The notes under the pieces are model-generated. The model saw nothing but the letters and a program-made list of their open reading frames with translations. It was not told the DNA's origin and did no database searches. Below are positions 24,829 through 42,129 of a DNA stretch of 64,000 bases, in pieces. This stretch comes from Novosphingobium sp. AAP83 (GTDB lineage Bacteria > Pseudomonadota > Alphaproteobacteria > Sphingomonadales > Sphingomonadaceae), in NCBI RefSeq assembly GCF_001295795.1, contig NZ_LJHY01000003.1, positions 186,001 through 250,000 of the forward strand, given 5' to 3'. Each line of letters begins with the position of its first letter. Positions within the stretch are counted from its first letter, which is position 1. Both the position numbers and the translations under genes were made by a program.

Positions 24829-25043
24829 GAAGGCCTCCCCCGGTCTGGTATCGGCGCGGTTTGCGCCCTGCCTGGTCGGGTGTGGTTTAAACAACCGACT
24901 CCGACCGGGAGTTGAAACGTACGCCCCTTTGTCAAATCTACCAAACGCAAAAGTGTCATTATTTTTTGTCGTCAAGATAGATTGACACTTTCACCAATGA
25001 AGGCGTACTCTTCTTGGACAGACAGATAAGGTGACCACACACC
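24829..25043. promoter_or_regulatory. aerR-bchF divergent control region with a degenerate PpsR operator
   Basis: CGTCAAGATAGATTGACA at 24970-24987 is a PpsR site with one changed base. A -35 TTGACA for bchF lies inside it (24982-24987), and a weak -10 TACTCT is at 25006-25011 (18-bp spacing). A further half-site TTGGACA ends at 25020. The operator could control bchF to the right and aerR-ppsR to the left, giving autoregulation. The part nearest aerR (24829-24943) shows only the ribosome site. Confidence 0.55.
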
Positions 25044-26902
<1,859 letters not shown>

Positions 26903-26905
26903 GCG

Positions 26906-28505
26906 ATGCAACTGGCAGTCTGGACATATGAAGGCCCGCCCCACGTAGGCGCGATGCGCGTGGCAACGGCGATGGAGGGCATGCATTATGTGCTCCATGC
27001 GCCGCAGGGCGATACATACGCCGACCTGCTGTTCACGATGATCGAGCGGCGCGCCAAGCGCCCGCCTGTAACTTACACCACCTTTCAGGCCCGCGATCTG
27101 GGCAAAGACACCGCCTCGCTGTTTCAGGATGCAGTGCGCGATGCGGTGAAGCACTTCCGCCCGCAAGCGTTGATGGTTGGGGCTTCTTGCACAGCCGAAC
27201 TGATCCAGGACGATCCCGCAGGCCTTGCCGAGGCGATGGATCTGCCCTGCCCGGTCATACCGCTGGAGTTGCCAAGCTACCAGCGCAAGGAAAACTGGGG
27301 CGCTGCCGAAACATTCTATCAAATCGTGCGCAAGCTGGTTGATAAAGACCTGCGCCCTGCCCCACGTGAAGGCCGCCAGCCGCTGGTCAACATTCTGGGT
27401 CCAACCGCGCTGGGCTTCCGTCATCGCGACGATCTGGTTGAGGTGGGCAAAATCCTTGATGCGCTGGGCATTGCAGTCAATGTTGTCGCGCCGCTAGGCG
27501 CGACACCTGCTGATATCGGCCGGCTCGGGGCTGCTGATTTCAACATCGTGATGTACCCCGAAATCGGCGACGAGGCATCACGCTGGCTTGAGCGCACCTT
27601 GAAACAGCCTGCCGTGCGCATCGTTCCGATTGGCGTTGGCGCAACACGTGAATTCATCGCTGAAGTCGCGGCGCTAGCCGGTGTTGATCCGGCCCCTGCC
27701 CTTGCCGACAATGCATCGCGCATGCCGTGGTGGAGCCGCTCGGTGGATTCGACCTACCTGACGGGCAAGCGCGTTTTCATCTTTGGCGATGGCACGCATG
27801 CGGTTGCCGCAGCGCGAATCGCAGCTGAGGAACTGGGCTTCGAGGTCTGCGGCCTTGGCTGCTATAATCGCGAATTTGCCCGCGATGTTCGCGCGGCCGC
27901 TGCGCGTTATGGCGTTGAGGCGCTGATCACCGATGATCACCTTGCGGTTGAAGATGCCATTGCCGCTGCCACCCCCGAACTGGTGCTGGGCACGCAGATG
28001 GAGCGGCATATCTCGAAGCGGCTGGGCCTGCCCTGCGCGGTAATCTCGTCCCCCGTCCACGTGCAGGATTTTCCCGCGCGCCACAGCCCGCAAATGGGCT
28101 TTGAAGGCGCGAACGTGATATTTGACAGTTGGGTTCACCCGCTGGTTATGGGCCTTGAAGAGCATCTCTTGACGATGTTCCGCGATGACTTTGAATTTTC
28201 CGATGAAGCCGGCGCATCGCACCTTCATCGCACGATGCCAAAACCTGCGGACGAGGCCCAGCCGGTTGGCACTCCGGCGCTTGCTGCTGCCTCTGCATCG
28301 GCAGAATTGACACCAGATCTCGACACACCTTCAACCATTCCGCCTGCCCAAGGGACTGCTGCATGGACCACTGAGGCCGAACGTGAACTGAGGAAGATAC
28401 CCTTCTTCGTTCGCGGAAAAGCCCGGCGCAACACAGAACACTTCGCTTTGGCACAGGGCCGGGCGCAAATTGACCTGGCCACCCTCTATGACGCCAAAGC
28501 CCATT

Positions 28506-28516
<11 letters not shown>
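26906..28516 (+). CDS. bchB: Light-independent protochlorophyllide reductase subunit B
   Basis: BchB completes the DPOR catalytic heterotetramer and contributes the cluster's Asp ligand and the substrate-site proton donor. The 536-residue protein begins [20 protein letters not shown]. It has the Cys in [16 protein letters not shown], the [15 protein letters not shown] block, and a C-terminal domain with [15 protein letters not shown], normal for BchB/ChlB. An Ala/Pro-rich linker lies at about residues 448-490. DPOR is inactivated by oxygen, so in an aerobic phototroph it must be protected or run at low oxygen. Its 3' end overlaps bchH. Confidence 0.95.
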
Positions 28517-33715
<5,199 letters not shown>

Positions 33716-33716
<1 letters not shown>

Positions 33717-35140
33717 TGCCAACGCGGGAAGCCTTTGCTGTTAAATGGAGCCGGGTCGCGCTGACCTGGTTGCCATTTGCAGACGCGGCCAGCGCGCAAA
33801 TTCCGTTGTCGCGCTTGTTGCGCCTGTCATTGTTCCAAGTCAGCGTCGGCATGGTCATGGTGCTGCTCAACGGCACGCTCAACCGGGTTATGATCGTTGA
33901 ATTGGGCATTCCGGCATGGCTCGTTGCGCTAATGATCGGCATTCCGCTGCTGGTTGCGCCGTTCCGCGCGATGATCGGCCATCGGTCAGATATCCATCGC
34001 TCTGTGCTGGGTTGGCGGCGGGTGCCTTTCATCTGGTTTGGCACGCTGATGCAGTTCGGCGGACTTGCGATCATGCCATTTGCCCTGCTGCTGATGACCC
34101 AGTCAGATTCGTTTACGGTGGGCACCTTTGCCAGCGTCGTTGCCTTTTTGCTGGCTGGCACGGGGATGCACGTGACGCAAACCGCAGGCCTTGCGTTGGC
34201 GCAGGATCTGGTCCCAGAAGACCGCCGCCCGCGCGCCGTCGCGCTGCTCTATCTCGCGCTGCTTGTTGGCATGATGGTCTCATCGCTGATTATCGGCAGC
34301 ATTCTTGCAGACTTCACCCCGACCCGGTTGGTGCAGGTGATTCAATCTGCTGCGGTTCTCACTTTCTTGCTAAACCTCGTCGCGCTGTGGCAGCAGGAGG
34401 CGCGCAGCCCCGCCATTGCCTCAGCATTGACCCCTCGCCCGCCATTCTCGCAGGTCTGGGCGCAGTTTATGTCTGAGCCGATTACATTGCGCCTGCTTTG
34501 CGCATTGGGCCTCGGATCGATTGCTTTTGCAATGCAAGATGCCCTGCTTGAACCATATGGTGGCGAGATCCTTGGCCTATCTGTTGGCGCAACCACAAGA
34601 TTAACCGGCGCTTGGGCACTCGGCGCGATGGCGAGCTTTGCCCTTGCCGGTCGCTGGTTGGATAATGGCACCGACAGCCTGCGAATCGCAGGCTTCGGCG
34701 TCGTCATCGGAATCATGGCATTCCTGTTGATCGTCTTTGCAGCTCCTCTTGATAGCGCTGTTGCATTGGCACTGGGTTCAATGGGGATTGGCGCAGGTGC
34801 CGGGATGTTTTCGGTCGGCACGCTCACTGCGGCCATGGCGCTTGCTCGCCATGATACCGCTGGCCTTGCGCTTGGAGCATGGGGCGCAGTGCAAACCACA
34901 TCTGCCGGCGTCGCCATCGGCATGGGCGGCATTTTGCGTGATCTGGTTTCAAATCTGGCCGTGTCAGATGGGCTTGGTCAAACCTTGGCGCACCGCTCCA
35001 CCGGCTACGCCACAATTTACATAATCGAAATTTGTCTGCTTCTTGCCACGCTTGTCGTGCTTGGTCCGCTTGTCGGTCAAAGCCCGCTGACAAAGCCAGC
35101 AGCCGGCACAGGCTTCGGCCTGACAGAGTTTCCCACATGA
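33716..35140 (+). CDS. lhaA: LhaA, LH1 assembly protein (PucC family)
   Basis: The 474-residue MFS-type protein has about twelve hydrophobic helices and the LhaA/PucC signatures: LSLFQVSVGMVMVLLNGTLN, MIGHRSDIHRSVLGWRRVPF, FAMQDALLEPYGGEILG and GLALGAWGAVQTTSAGV. LhaA helps assemble the LH1 antenna and is regularly found just before puhA. ATG 33716 overlaps the bchM stop (TGATG). The frame is open another 77 codons 5' but only within bchM. puhA follows after 21 nt. Confidence 0.94.
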
Positions 35141-35161
35141 GACACCGGGAAGGATACTGCG

Positions 35162-35926
35162 ATGACTAATGGCAATATTGTAGGCACGATTGATGCAGCC
35201 GAGCTGGCACTCGGCACCTTTGCTCTGTTTTTCCTTTTGCTCGTGGTGTGGCTACGACGCGAAGACAGGCGGGAGGGATACCCCCTTGAAGATTCATTAA
35301 CGGGACGCCCGGAATCTGAAGGCGGCCCGATCAGCACCGCTTCGGCCAAGACTTTCATCCTGCCGTTCGGCAAGGGCAAAGTCTCGTTCCCGACATGGGA
35401 CCGTGAGCCTGTGAATATTGCAGCCAAGCGCCGCGAAAACTTCGGTGGGGCACCTTATACGCCCCAAGGCGATGTTTTTGCAGCAGGCGTTGGCCCGGGC
35501 TCCTACGCCAACCGTGCAAAATTCGCCGATCTTGATGCACACGGCAATCCGCGCATCATTCCCATAGGCGATCTTGCGGGCATGAATGTGGCACCTGCCA
35601 GCACAGACCCCCGGGGCCTGCCGGTTTATGGCGCTGACAATGCCAAGGCTGGCGTTGTGACCGACCTCTGGGTTGACCGCGCTGAAAGCGTAATCCGGTA
35701 TCTCACAATCGATACTGGCAGCACCACAATTCTGGCCCCGATGGCGATGGCGATTGTCCGCAAGGACCGCGTCATCCTGAACGCTGTAAACGCGGCTGAC
35801 TTTGCAGGCGCTCCGGTTCCTGCCGCGGCGGGCGAGATCACGCGCTATGAAGAAGAGCGCATCGTTGCCTACTTCGGCACCGGCTATCTTTACGCCAACG
35901 CCGACCGGATGGAGCCACTGATATGA
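35162..35926 (+). CDS. puhA: Photosynthetic reaction centre H subunit
   Basis: PuhA caps the cytoplasmic face of the reaction centre and controls proton delivery to QB. The 254-residue protein has one N-terminal membrane helix (LALGTFALFFLLLVVWL), the EDRREGYPLE motif directly after it, and a soluble PRC-barrel domain with AGVVTDLWVDRAESVIRYL. This is the standard order. The GGAAGGATA stretch upstream supports ATG 35162. It overlaps puhB by 4 nt. Confidence 0.97.
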   Translation: MTNGNIVGTIDAAELALGTFALFFLLLVVWLRREDRREGYPLEDSLTGRPESEGGPISTASAKTFILPFGKGKVSFPTWDREPVNIAAKRRENFGGAPYTPQGDVFAAGVGPGSYANRAKFADLDAHGNPRIIPIGDLAGMNVAPASTDPRGLPVYGADNAKAGVVTDLWVDRAESVIRYLTIDTGSTTILAPMAMAIVRKDRVILNAVNAADFAGAPVPAAAGEITRYEEERIVAYFGTGYLYANADRMEPLI

Positions 35927-36588
35927 CCGAATATGATCATGAGCCGATCCGGGGCCTTCCCGGTGATCTTCCGGCTGGCGAAGAGATCCTGTGGCAAGCA
36001 TCGCCCGATTGGCGCACATTTGCCCGCAGCGCACTCTATACCCGCTATGTAGCTGGATATTTTGCCATCCTCGCCTTGTTCGGCATCCTCAGCGGCAGCA
36101 TCTTTGGTGCAGTGACCAGCGTTGTTGCAGGCGTAATTGTGCACGCATTGCTAGTGCTCTTCGCCGTGCAGATCGGGCGAACGACAGTCTATACAATCAC
36201 CAACCGGCGCGTTGTGTTGCGCATTGGCGTTGCTTTGAACAAGTGCATTAACCTGCCACTTCGTCAGATCGCTTCTGCCAATCTACGGCCCCAACCCGAA
36301 GGCCGGGGCGACATTGCGCTGACCCTTCTGGGCAAGCACAACCTTGGCTATGCCGTGCTGTGGCCCCATGCCCGGCCGATGCACTTTGCCCGGCCGCAAC
36401 CAATGCTGCGGGCGCTCCCCGATGCTGCACATGCTGCAAATATTCTTGCCCGCGCCTGCGCCGCCCTTACCCCGGTAGAGATAGCCGCCAATGCACCTCA
36501 AGCTCAGGCTGCACTCTCCAAACCTGCACAGGGCCGCACTCAACCAGTGCCGGCTATGGCAAACGCGTTTCACGGGGTTCCAGCATGA
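35923..36588 (+). CDS. puhB: PuhB, reaction-centre assembly protein
   Basis: The 221-residue protein begins DHEPIRGLPGDLPAGEEILW, the PuhB signature. It has two hydrophobic segments (YFAILALFGILSGSIFGAV and VIVHALLVLFAVQIG) and a PH-like segment with TVYTITNRRVVLRIGVAL. In Rhodobacter, PuhB dimers are needed for efficient reaction-centre assembly. It overlaps puhA and puhC by ATGA junctions. Confidence 0.94.
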   Translation: MTEYDHEPIRGLPGDLPAGEEILWQASPDWRTFARSALYTRYVAGYFAILALFGILSGSIFGAVTSVVAGVIVHALLVLFAVQIGRTTVYTITNRRVVLRIGVALNKCINLPLRQIASANLRPQPEGRGDIALTLLGKHNLGYAVLWPHARPMHFARPQPMLRALPDAAHAANILARACAALTPVEIAANAPQAQAALSKPAQGRTQPVPAMANAFHGVPA

Positions 36589-37067
36589 GCCTAGTCCACG
36601 ATCATGAAACCACAGTATCCCGGCCAATCTTGTTGCTTGCCGGGGGGCTGGTTGCGATCACGCTGCTGCTGACTGCATCTGTTTCGTTCGGGCTGGTTCC
36701 TCGCGAAGCGGTGCCATCAGTTGTTCGCGCGCAAGAAGGCATTGTGGCGATTGAAACACGGAACTTGTCATTCGCCGATCGTGCAGATGGCGCTGTCGCG
36801 GTGATTGATGCCGATACCAAGGAAACACTGGCAGTACTGCTGGGTGAAAACGATGGCGGCGGGTTCATTCGCGGCGTCATGCGCGGCCTTGCGCGCGAAC
36901 GCCGGATGCACGGCCTTGGAGCGCAGGCCCCATTTTCATTGACACATTGGCAGAATGGCGCGCTATCGTTGGTTGACACAGGCACGGGTCGCTCGATCGA
37001 ACTTGGATCATTTGGTCCGCAAAACCGCGCTGCTTTTGCCCGTTTCCTGAAAAGCGCCCGCACATGA
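36585..37067 (+). CDS. puhC: PuhC, photosynthetic complex assembly protein
   Basis: The 160-residue protein has one N-terminal membrane anchor (ILLLAGGLVAITLLLTASVSF) and a periplasmic domain with DGAVAVIDADTKETLAVL, GGFIRGVMRGLARER and GRSIELGSFGPQNRAAFARF, which is the PuhC pattern. PuhC is needed for optimal LH1-reaction-centre assembly in Rhodobacter. ATG 36585 overlaps the puhB stop, and the frame is open 75 codons upstream only inside puhB. Confidence 0.92.
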   Translation: MSLVHDHETTVSRPILLLAGGLVAITLLLTASVSFGLVPREAVPSVVRAQEGIVAIETRNLSFADRADGAVAVIDADTKETLAVLLGENDGGGFIRGVMRGLARERRMHGLGAQAPFSLTHWQNGALSLVDTGTGRSIELGSFGPQNRAAFARFLKSART

Positions 37068-37354
37068 TGCAAGCCCGCGCCTTTGACGTGCCGTGCCGCA
37101 TTGCCATTGAGCAGAGCGAGGAACACTTCCACGCGCACGTCGAACTGGCTGATAATATTGCGATCTATCCGGGCGACCGGGTGCGCGTGCATGGTGATCC
37201 CATTCGCATATCTTTTGGGCAAAGCGTGGTATTTGATCGCGTCGCCACGGTTGTACGCGCCGGACCATTGCTGCGGGCTTGGACCCGATTGGTCGCTTAT
37301 TTCGACCTTGCCGAACTTTATGAAGTCAGTTTCAATCCTGGGAGCCTGAAATGA
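37064..37354 (+). CDS. Conserved hypothetical protein between puhC and acsF
   Basis: This 96-residue soluble protein ([20 protein letters not shown]..) overlaps puhC at its start and acsF at its end by ATGA junctions, so it belongs to the same translation-coupled unit. The middle contains [16 protein letters not shown], and the C-terminus [18 protein letters not shown] suggests a small beta-rich fold. There is no signal peptide or membrane segment. A small unnamed protein at this position is usual in PGCs with acsF after puhC. Its constant place suggests a link to the AcsF cyclase or to reaction-centre assembly, but no function can be read from the sequence. Confidence 0.8.
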   Translation: MMQARAFDVPCRIAIEQSEEHFHAHVELADNIAIYPGDRVRVHGDPIRISFGQSVVFDRVATVVRAGPLLRAWTRLVAYFDLAELYEVSFNPGSLK

Positions 37355-38469
37355 ACGCTTACACCGCGATCAAAGCCGCGCCCGAGGCCGCTGTTGAGCC
37401 CGATGCGTTTGACAAGCACGAGGCCTTTGCCAAGCCCGACACCATGGCCATGGCGACCCACGAAACCGTGCTGAGCCCGCGTTTCTATACCACTGATTTC
37501 AAGGCGCTGGACTCGGTCGATGTGTCCTCGGTGCGGACCGAGTGGGACGCCTTGATGGCGGAGATGATCAGCGACCCAAACAAGCGCCATTTCAAGAAAG
37601 ACGAGAGTTTTGATGGCGTTATTGAAGGTCTTGAACCTGCGCTCCGGGCTGAATTCACCGATTTCCTCGTCAGTTCACTGACATCGGAATTCTCTGGTTG
37701 CGTGCTCTATGCAGAAATCGCGCGGCGCAGCAACAACCCGGATATCAAACAGCTTTTCAAGCTATTGGCGCGCGATGAAAGCCGCCATGCCGGCTTTATC
37801 AATGAAACGCTCAAAGATTCCGGAATCGGGATTGATCTCGGCTTTCTTACCAAGGCCAAGAAGTATCATTACTTCAAGCCCAAGTTCATTTTTTATGCGG
37901 TCTATCTTTCTGAAAAGATTGGCTATGCACGCTATATCGCGATCTATCGCCAGCTCGCAGCCAAGCCGGAATTGCAGTTCCACCCGATTTTCCAGTGGTT
38001 CGAGCTTTGGTGCAACGATGAGTTCCGCCATGGTGAGGCCTTCGCCTTGCTGCTGCGCGCCGATCCCAAGCTGCTGAAGGGCATGAACAAGCTGTGGGTG
38101 CGGTTCTTCCTGCTCTCGGTCTATGCCACGATGTATGTGCGCGATCATGCCCGTCCGGTGTTCCATGAAGCACTCGGACTTGATCCGACCGCCTATGATT
38201 ACCGTGTGTTCACAATCTGCACGCAGATCAGCCGTCAGGTCTTCCCGGTCGAGCTTGATACGGACTCGCCCGTTTTCCGCCGTAACATGGACAACCTGCT
38301 GGCAGCCAGCCGCCGTATCGAAGCGGGCAAGGCGCGCGGTGGCATTGCCGGATTGGCCATGCGCGCTTCGGGTATGGCAGGTGCTGGCTTGAGCTTTGCC
38401 AAAATGTATCTCCATCGCACGCGCACCAATGCCCTGCCCGCCACAATCCGGTTGCAGCCCGCATGGTAA
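37351..38469 (+). CDS. acsF: Aerobic Mg-protoporphyrin IX monomethyl ester oxidative cyclase
   Basis: AcsF uses oxygen and a diiron centre to close ring E, making divinyl-protochlorophyllide. The 372-residue protein carries carboxylate/His diiron motifs: the E of [34 protein letters not shown], and [17 protein letters not shown]. An N-terminal Ala/Glu-rich extension of about 40 residues precedes the conserved YTTDFKALD. The anaerobic enzyme BchE is not encoded in the window, so this strain needs oxygen for the step as far as seen here. The end overlaps puhE by 7 nt. Confidence 0.96.
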   Translation: MNAYTAIKAAPEAAVEPDAFDKHEAFAKPDTMAMATHETVLSPRFYTTDFKALDSVDVSSVRTEWDALMAEMISDPNKRHFKKDESFDGVIEGLEPALRAEFTDFLVSSLTSEFSGCVLYAEIARRSNNPDIKQLFKLLARDESRHAGFINETLKDSGIGIDLGFLTKAKKYHYFKPKFIFYAVYLSEKIGYARYIAIYRQLAAKPELQFHPIFQWFELWCNDEFRHGEAFALLLRADPKLLKGMNKLWVRFFLLSVYATMYVRDHARPVFHEALGLDPTAYDYRVFTICTQISRQVFPVELDTDSPVFRRNMDNLLAASRRIEAGKARGGIAGLAMRASGMAGAGLSFAKMYLHRTRTNALPATIRLQPAW

Positions 38470-39242
38470 GTTTCAGTGGCCATGTTCTGCCGATAGCAGC
38501 GACCATCGCGATCTGGTTTTTCGCAACGGGTCTTGTTGCATGGATCGATAACCGCGAACGCGGCACCTTTGCGCGCAGCATTGCGCTGGCGGGGGTTGCC
38601 GCGGTGGGCGGACTGGCCTTGATAGTTTTTTCAATGCATCTTGAAACTTTGGCGGCAATTTACGCTGCTTTTACTGGCGCCATCCTGATCTGGTCGTGGC
38701 ATGAAATCAGCTTTTTGACTGGCGCTATAACAGGCCCACGCCGCACCCCCTGCCCGCCACAATCGCGCGGCTGGACCCGGTTTTTCCACGCGACCTCTGC
38801 ACTGATCTGGCACGAGATCGCGCTGGTCAGTACGGCGTTGACCCTGATCTTGCTGACATGGTCGGCGAACAATCAGGTGGGTGCCATGGTGTTCGGCCTG
38901 ATGCTGATCATGCGGCTTAGCACCAAGATCAATATCTTCTTTGGCGTACCCAACATGAGCACTGAAATCCTGCCGCCGCATCTGGATTATCTGCAAAGCT
39001 ATTTCGGCCCGCGCCGTTATACTTGGATGTTGGCAGGTTCAATTGCCGCCGTGGTTGCCATGGCGGCCTGGATTGGGACCATCGCGCTCAACGCACCCTC
39101 CGGGAGCGCCGAAGCGGCTGGTGCCAGCCTGTTGTTCACACTGGCCGCGCTGGGCGCGCTAGAACATCTTTTTCTCGCATTGCCGTTTCGGGATGGAGCG
39201 CTTTGGGGCTGGGCCCTGCCAACGCGCCGGACGGCGAAATGA
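38463..39242 (+). CDS. puhE: PuhE, membrane protein of the puh operon
   Basis: The 259-residue protein has about seven hydrophobic segments and the PuhE landmarks [54 protein letters not shown] and SYFGPRR. PuhE is thought to act in photosynthetic complex or bacteriochlorophyll balance; mutants in Rhodobacter change bacteriochlorophyll production. The 7-nt overlap with acsF and the following hemA place it in a pigment-supply module. Confidence 0.92.
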   Translation: MVSFSGHVLPIAATIAIWFFATGLVAWIDNRERGTFARSIALAGVAAVGGLALIVFSMHLETLAAIYAAFTGAILIWSWHEISFLTGAITGPRRTPCPPQSRGWTRFFHATSALIWHEIALVSTALTLILLTWSANNQVGAMVFGLMLIMRLSTKINIFFGVPNMSTEILPPHLDYLQSYFGPRRYTWMLAGSIAAVVAMAAWIGTIALNAPSGSAEAAGASLLFTLAALGALEHLFLALPFRDGALWGWALPTRRTAK

Positions 39243-39275
39243 ACCCTATAAGGACAAGCAAGAGGACGGACGGCT

Positions 39276-40496
39276 ATGGATTTTGAAGCCTATTTCAAGG
39301 GTGAACTGGATGCGGTCCGCGATGAGGGGCGTTACCGGGTTTTTACCGAGATCGAACGTCATTGCGGCTCGTTTCCGCATGCCACCCGCTATGTGGGCGA
39401 CAAGACGCAGGACGTAACCGTCTGGTGCTCGAACGATTACCTTGGCATGGGTCAGCATCCCAAAGTGCTTGATGCCATGCACAAGGTGCTGGACGAATGC
39501 GGCGCTGGTGCCGGCGGCACGCGCAATATCTCGGGCAACAATCACCACCATGTTCTGCTGGAACGCGAACTGGCTGATCTGCACGACAAGGAATCGGCGC
39601 TGATATTCACCAGCGGCTATGTTTCGAACTGGGCAGGCCTTGGCACATTGGCCGCACAGATTCCAGGCTGTGTGGTGTTTTCCGATGCGCTGAACCATGC
39701 ATCGATGATCGAGGGCATCCGCCATTCACGCGCCACCTGCAAAGTCTGGCGTCATAACGATCCGGCTCATCTTGACGAACTGCTTTCGCAATACGGCCCC
39801 GAGGTACCCAAGCTGGTCGCGTTCGAAAGCGTCTATTCGATGGATGGCGATATCGCGCCAATCAAGGAAATCCTTGATGTGTGCGAAGCCCACGGCGCGA
39901 TGAGCTATATCGACGAAGTACACGGCGTCGGCCTTTATGGCCCGCGTGGCGGCGGAGTGGCCGAACGCGAAGGCCTGATGGACCGGATCACCGTAATTGA
40001 AGGCACGCTGGGCAAGGCGTTTGGTGTGATGGGCGGCTATATCGCGGCCTCTGAAGCTCTGTGCGATTTCATCCGTACATTTGCGAGCGGGTTCATCTTC
40101 ACCACAGCAATTCCACCTGCTTTGGCCGCAGGCGCTGCCGCAAGCATCAGGCATTTGAAGGAAAGCGAACTGGAACGCGCGCGCCAGCGCGACCGTGTAG
40201 CAGTCGTGCGCCGCCGTCTCGATACGATGGGCATTCCGCACATGCCAAACCCCAGCCACATCATACCGGTGATGGTTGGCGACCCCCACAAGGCCAAGCG
40301 CATCAGCGATTGGTTGATGGACAATCACGGTATCTATGTGCAGCCGATCAATTATCCCACCGTACCGCGCGGAACCGAGCGGTTACGGATTACCCCCTCG
40401 CCCGTTCACAGCGATGGCGACATTGATCGCCTGATCGAAGCGCTAAGCGACATCTGGTCGCAATGTGAACTGGCCCGGCGGGCAATTGCCGCCTGA
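39276..40496 (+). CDS. hemA: 5-aminolevulinate synthase
   Basis: HemA condenses glycine and succinyl-CoA to 5-aminolevulinate, the first precursor of heme and bacteriochlorophyll (Shemin pathway). The 406-residue PLP enzyme shows [43 protein letters not shown] and the PLP-lysine motif EGTLGKAFG, all standard for alpha-proteobacterial ALAS. Placing it last in the bchF-hemA unit ties precursor supply to pigment gene expression. The genome may have another copy outside this window. A strong terminator follows. Confidence 0.96.
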   Translation: MDFEAYFKGELDAVRDEGRYRVFTEIERHCGSFPHATRYVGDKTQDVTVWCSNDYLGMGQHPKVLDAMHKVLDECGAGAGGTRNISGNNHHHVLLERELADLHDKESALIFTSGYVSNWAGLGTLAAQIPGCVVFSDALNHASMIEGIRHSRATCKVWRHNDPAHLDELLSQYGPEVPKLVAFESVYSMDGDIAPIKEILDVCEAHGAMSYIDEVHGVGLYGPRGGGVAEREGLMDRITVIEGTLGKAFGVMGGYIAASEALCDFIRTFASGFIFTTAIPPALAAGAAASIRHLKESELERARQRDRVAVVRRRLDTMGIPHMPNPSHIIPVMVGDPHKAKRISDWLMDNHGIYVQPINYPTVPRGTERLRITPSPVHSDGDIDRLIEALSDIWSQCELARRAIAA

Positions 40497-40523
40497 TCCG
40501 ACCATTTGTTTGATGCAAAACGG

Positions 40524-40555
40524 AAAGGGCGCGGACCTTGCGGTTCGCGCCCTTT
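40524..40555. terminator. Bidirectional terminator between hemA and the cytochrome gene
   Basis: A perfect 10-bp inverted repeat, AAAGGGCGCG (40524-40533) and CGCGCCCTTT (40546-40555), closes a 12-nt loop. A-run on one side and T-run on the other let it end both the hemA unit and the convergent cytochrome gene. Confidence 0.8.
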
Positions 40556-40596
40556 GCTATGGGGTTGAAAGCTGCGCAAAGCAGCTCTCATCCTTA

Positions 40597-41121
40597 TCAG
40601 TTGGGTGCCTTGAGATAGGCAATCACGTCCGCACGGTCTTGTGCCTTGGGCAGACCTGCAAACGCCATCTTGGTGCCGGGGACAACACGCATCGGCTTTT
40701 CCAGATACTGGAACAGCTTGTCTTCGCTCCACGTAATGCCACTGTTCTTGTTGGCGGCGGAATAGGTGTAGCCCGCAACGGTTCCTGCTGCGCGGCCGAT
40801 AACGCCAGCCAACGATGGGCCGATCATGTTCTTGCCAGCTTCAACAGCATGGCATGTTTTGCACTGCATGAACACTTGCTTGCCATGCGTTGCGTCACCC
40901 GTGACCGAAGCCAGCTTGGTGCCATCAACGGTATCGGTTGAATCCGGGGTCGGTGCAGCGGGGCTTGCTGCATCCGCGGCAGCTGGTGCCGCAGCTACTG
41001 CTGCTTCGGCTGGCTTTGCTGCCGAATCCGCAGCCGTTTTTTCTTCGCTGCCGCCACCACCGCATGAAGCAAGCAACATTGTCGCCGCAGTCAGCGCAAG
41101 ATATTGAAATTTCAGTGTCAT
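40597..41121 (-). CDS. cycA: Lipid-anchored class I cytochrome c (cycA position)
   Basis: The 174-residue precursor has a lipoprotein signal ending MLLASC. A Gly/Ala/Pro-rich linker of about 55 residues follows (for example PAEAAVAAAPAAADAASP). The C-terminal cytochrome c2/c552-type domain has heme motif CKTCH and the probable axial Met in VVPGTKMAFAGLP. The start at 41121 is chosen because GAGGGG lies 6 nt before it; the alternative ATG 41127 directly abuts that site. It is therefore a tethered rather than soluble electron carrier, suited to shuttle electrons from bc1 to the reaction centre. Calling it cycA rests on its PGC position. Confidence 0.88.
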   Translation of the reverse strand: MTLKFQYLALTAATMLLASCGGGGSEEKTAADSAAKPAEAAVAAAPAAADAASPAAPTPDSTDTVDGTKLASVTGDATHGKQVFMQCKTCHAVEAGKNMIGPSLAGVIGRAAGTVAGYTYSAANKNSGITWSEDKLFQYLEKPMRVVPGTKMAFAGLPKAQDRADVIAYLKAPN

Positions 41122-41451
41122 TTTCATCCCCTCTAATTTAGAAACAGCGCATTTGCAGAGCCGCACACGTCAGTAAAACACAAGGCGCTCATTGGCGCAA
41201 CACGGTATTAAGTGCCAAATGCACCGCCGCATTTTGCATCTATTATCAAAATTTTGCTGCAAACTCTAGCCACCACCGAGCGCCATCCCATAAACGATGG
41301 CACCAAATTGGAGGCCTAGTAATGCTCGCTCGATCCGACTTGCGCGCCATGCTTGGCCAAAGCCTGAGCGCGATTGGCGGCGCGCGATTTATTGCACAAA
41401 AGTCCGCCTCATCAATGGGTGTCTGAAAGGATTTCGAGCGCCAGATTGGCT
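41122..41451 (+). other. Intergenic region with a doubtful 34-codon ORF
   Basis: Between the cytochrome gene and the TetR gene nothing is clearly coding. GGAGG at 41310-41314 precedes ATG 41322, which opens a frame of 34 codons to 41426 (MLARSDLRAMLGQSLSAIGG..). It has a fair ribosome site but no family I know. It may be a leftover N-terminus of a deleted gene. The AT-rich part near 41230-41265 may hold the cytochrome promoter, but no convincing boxes or PpsR site were found. Confidence 0.25.
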
Positions 41452-42129
41452 CTACCGTGTTTTGGCGAGTTCACCAGGCGCAAGTGTTTTGACAAGATTG
41501 CAGAAAGACAGCACGGCAAGGTGCTCAAGCTCGGGCATACGTTTTTCGAACGGTTTTTCGTAGCCTGCAAAAATCGTCATGCCTTCCATCGAGGCCGAGA
41601 TAAACAGCGCGACGATCTCGCATTCGGCATCAGATAGATCGGGACGCATTTCCTTTACGATCTCCAGTATCGGGGCGCGGGCACGAACATAAAGATCCTG
41701 CACACGCTCAAGCACAAACTGGTCATGGTTTGACAGCGCCCACAACTCCGGAAAGAAGCGCGTCGTTTTCTTGGACCGGATGTCATCAAGCAAAAGCATG
41801 CATAAACGGCGCAGGCGTTCTTCGGCTGGGACGCCGGGCATGATCATGATGGTTTCGAATTCCCGCTCGTAACTGCTGATGACAGCTTCCATCAACTCTC
41901 GCACCAGATCTTCACGGCTGCGGTAATGGTAAGTGAGGTTGCCAAACTTCATACCGCAAGCCGCTGCGACTCCGCGCATCGACATCGCCTTGTAGCCACG
42001 CTCGATAACGATCGACAAAGCCGTACGCAGTATCAGTTCACGGGTTTCATGACCTTTGAGGTAGCCACCCTCACGATCCGGAAAAATCATGTCGGTGACA
42101 TACTTTGGAGATCCATCATCCTGATTCAT
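41452..42129 (-). CDS. TetR/AcrR-family regulator of the amine dehydrogenase cluster
   Basis: The 225-residue protein has a TetR N-terminal helix-turn-helix (ELILRTALSIVIERGYKAMSMRGVA and CGMKFGNLTYHYRSREDLV in separate stretches) and an all-helical ligand domain. ATG 42129 follows AGGAAA; the 12 extra codons upstream lack a ribosome site. It is divergent from the amine dehydrogenase genes, with an inverted repeat TTGTC-N4-GACAA in between, so it probably represses them until an amine or an acyl-CoA product is present. The ligand cannot be told from the sequence. Confidence 0.85.
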   Translation of the reverse strand: MNQDDGSPKYVTDMIFPDREGGYLKGHETRELILRTALSIVIERGYKAMSMRGVAAACGMKFGNLTYHYRSREDLVRELMEAVISSYEREFETIMIMPGVPAEERLRRLCMLLLDDIRSKKTTRFFPELWALSNHDQFVLERVQDLYVRARAPILEIVKEMRPDLSDAECEIVALFISASMEGMTIFAGYEKPFEKRMPELEHLAVLSFCNLVKTLAPGELAKTR

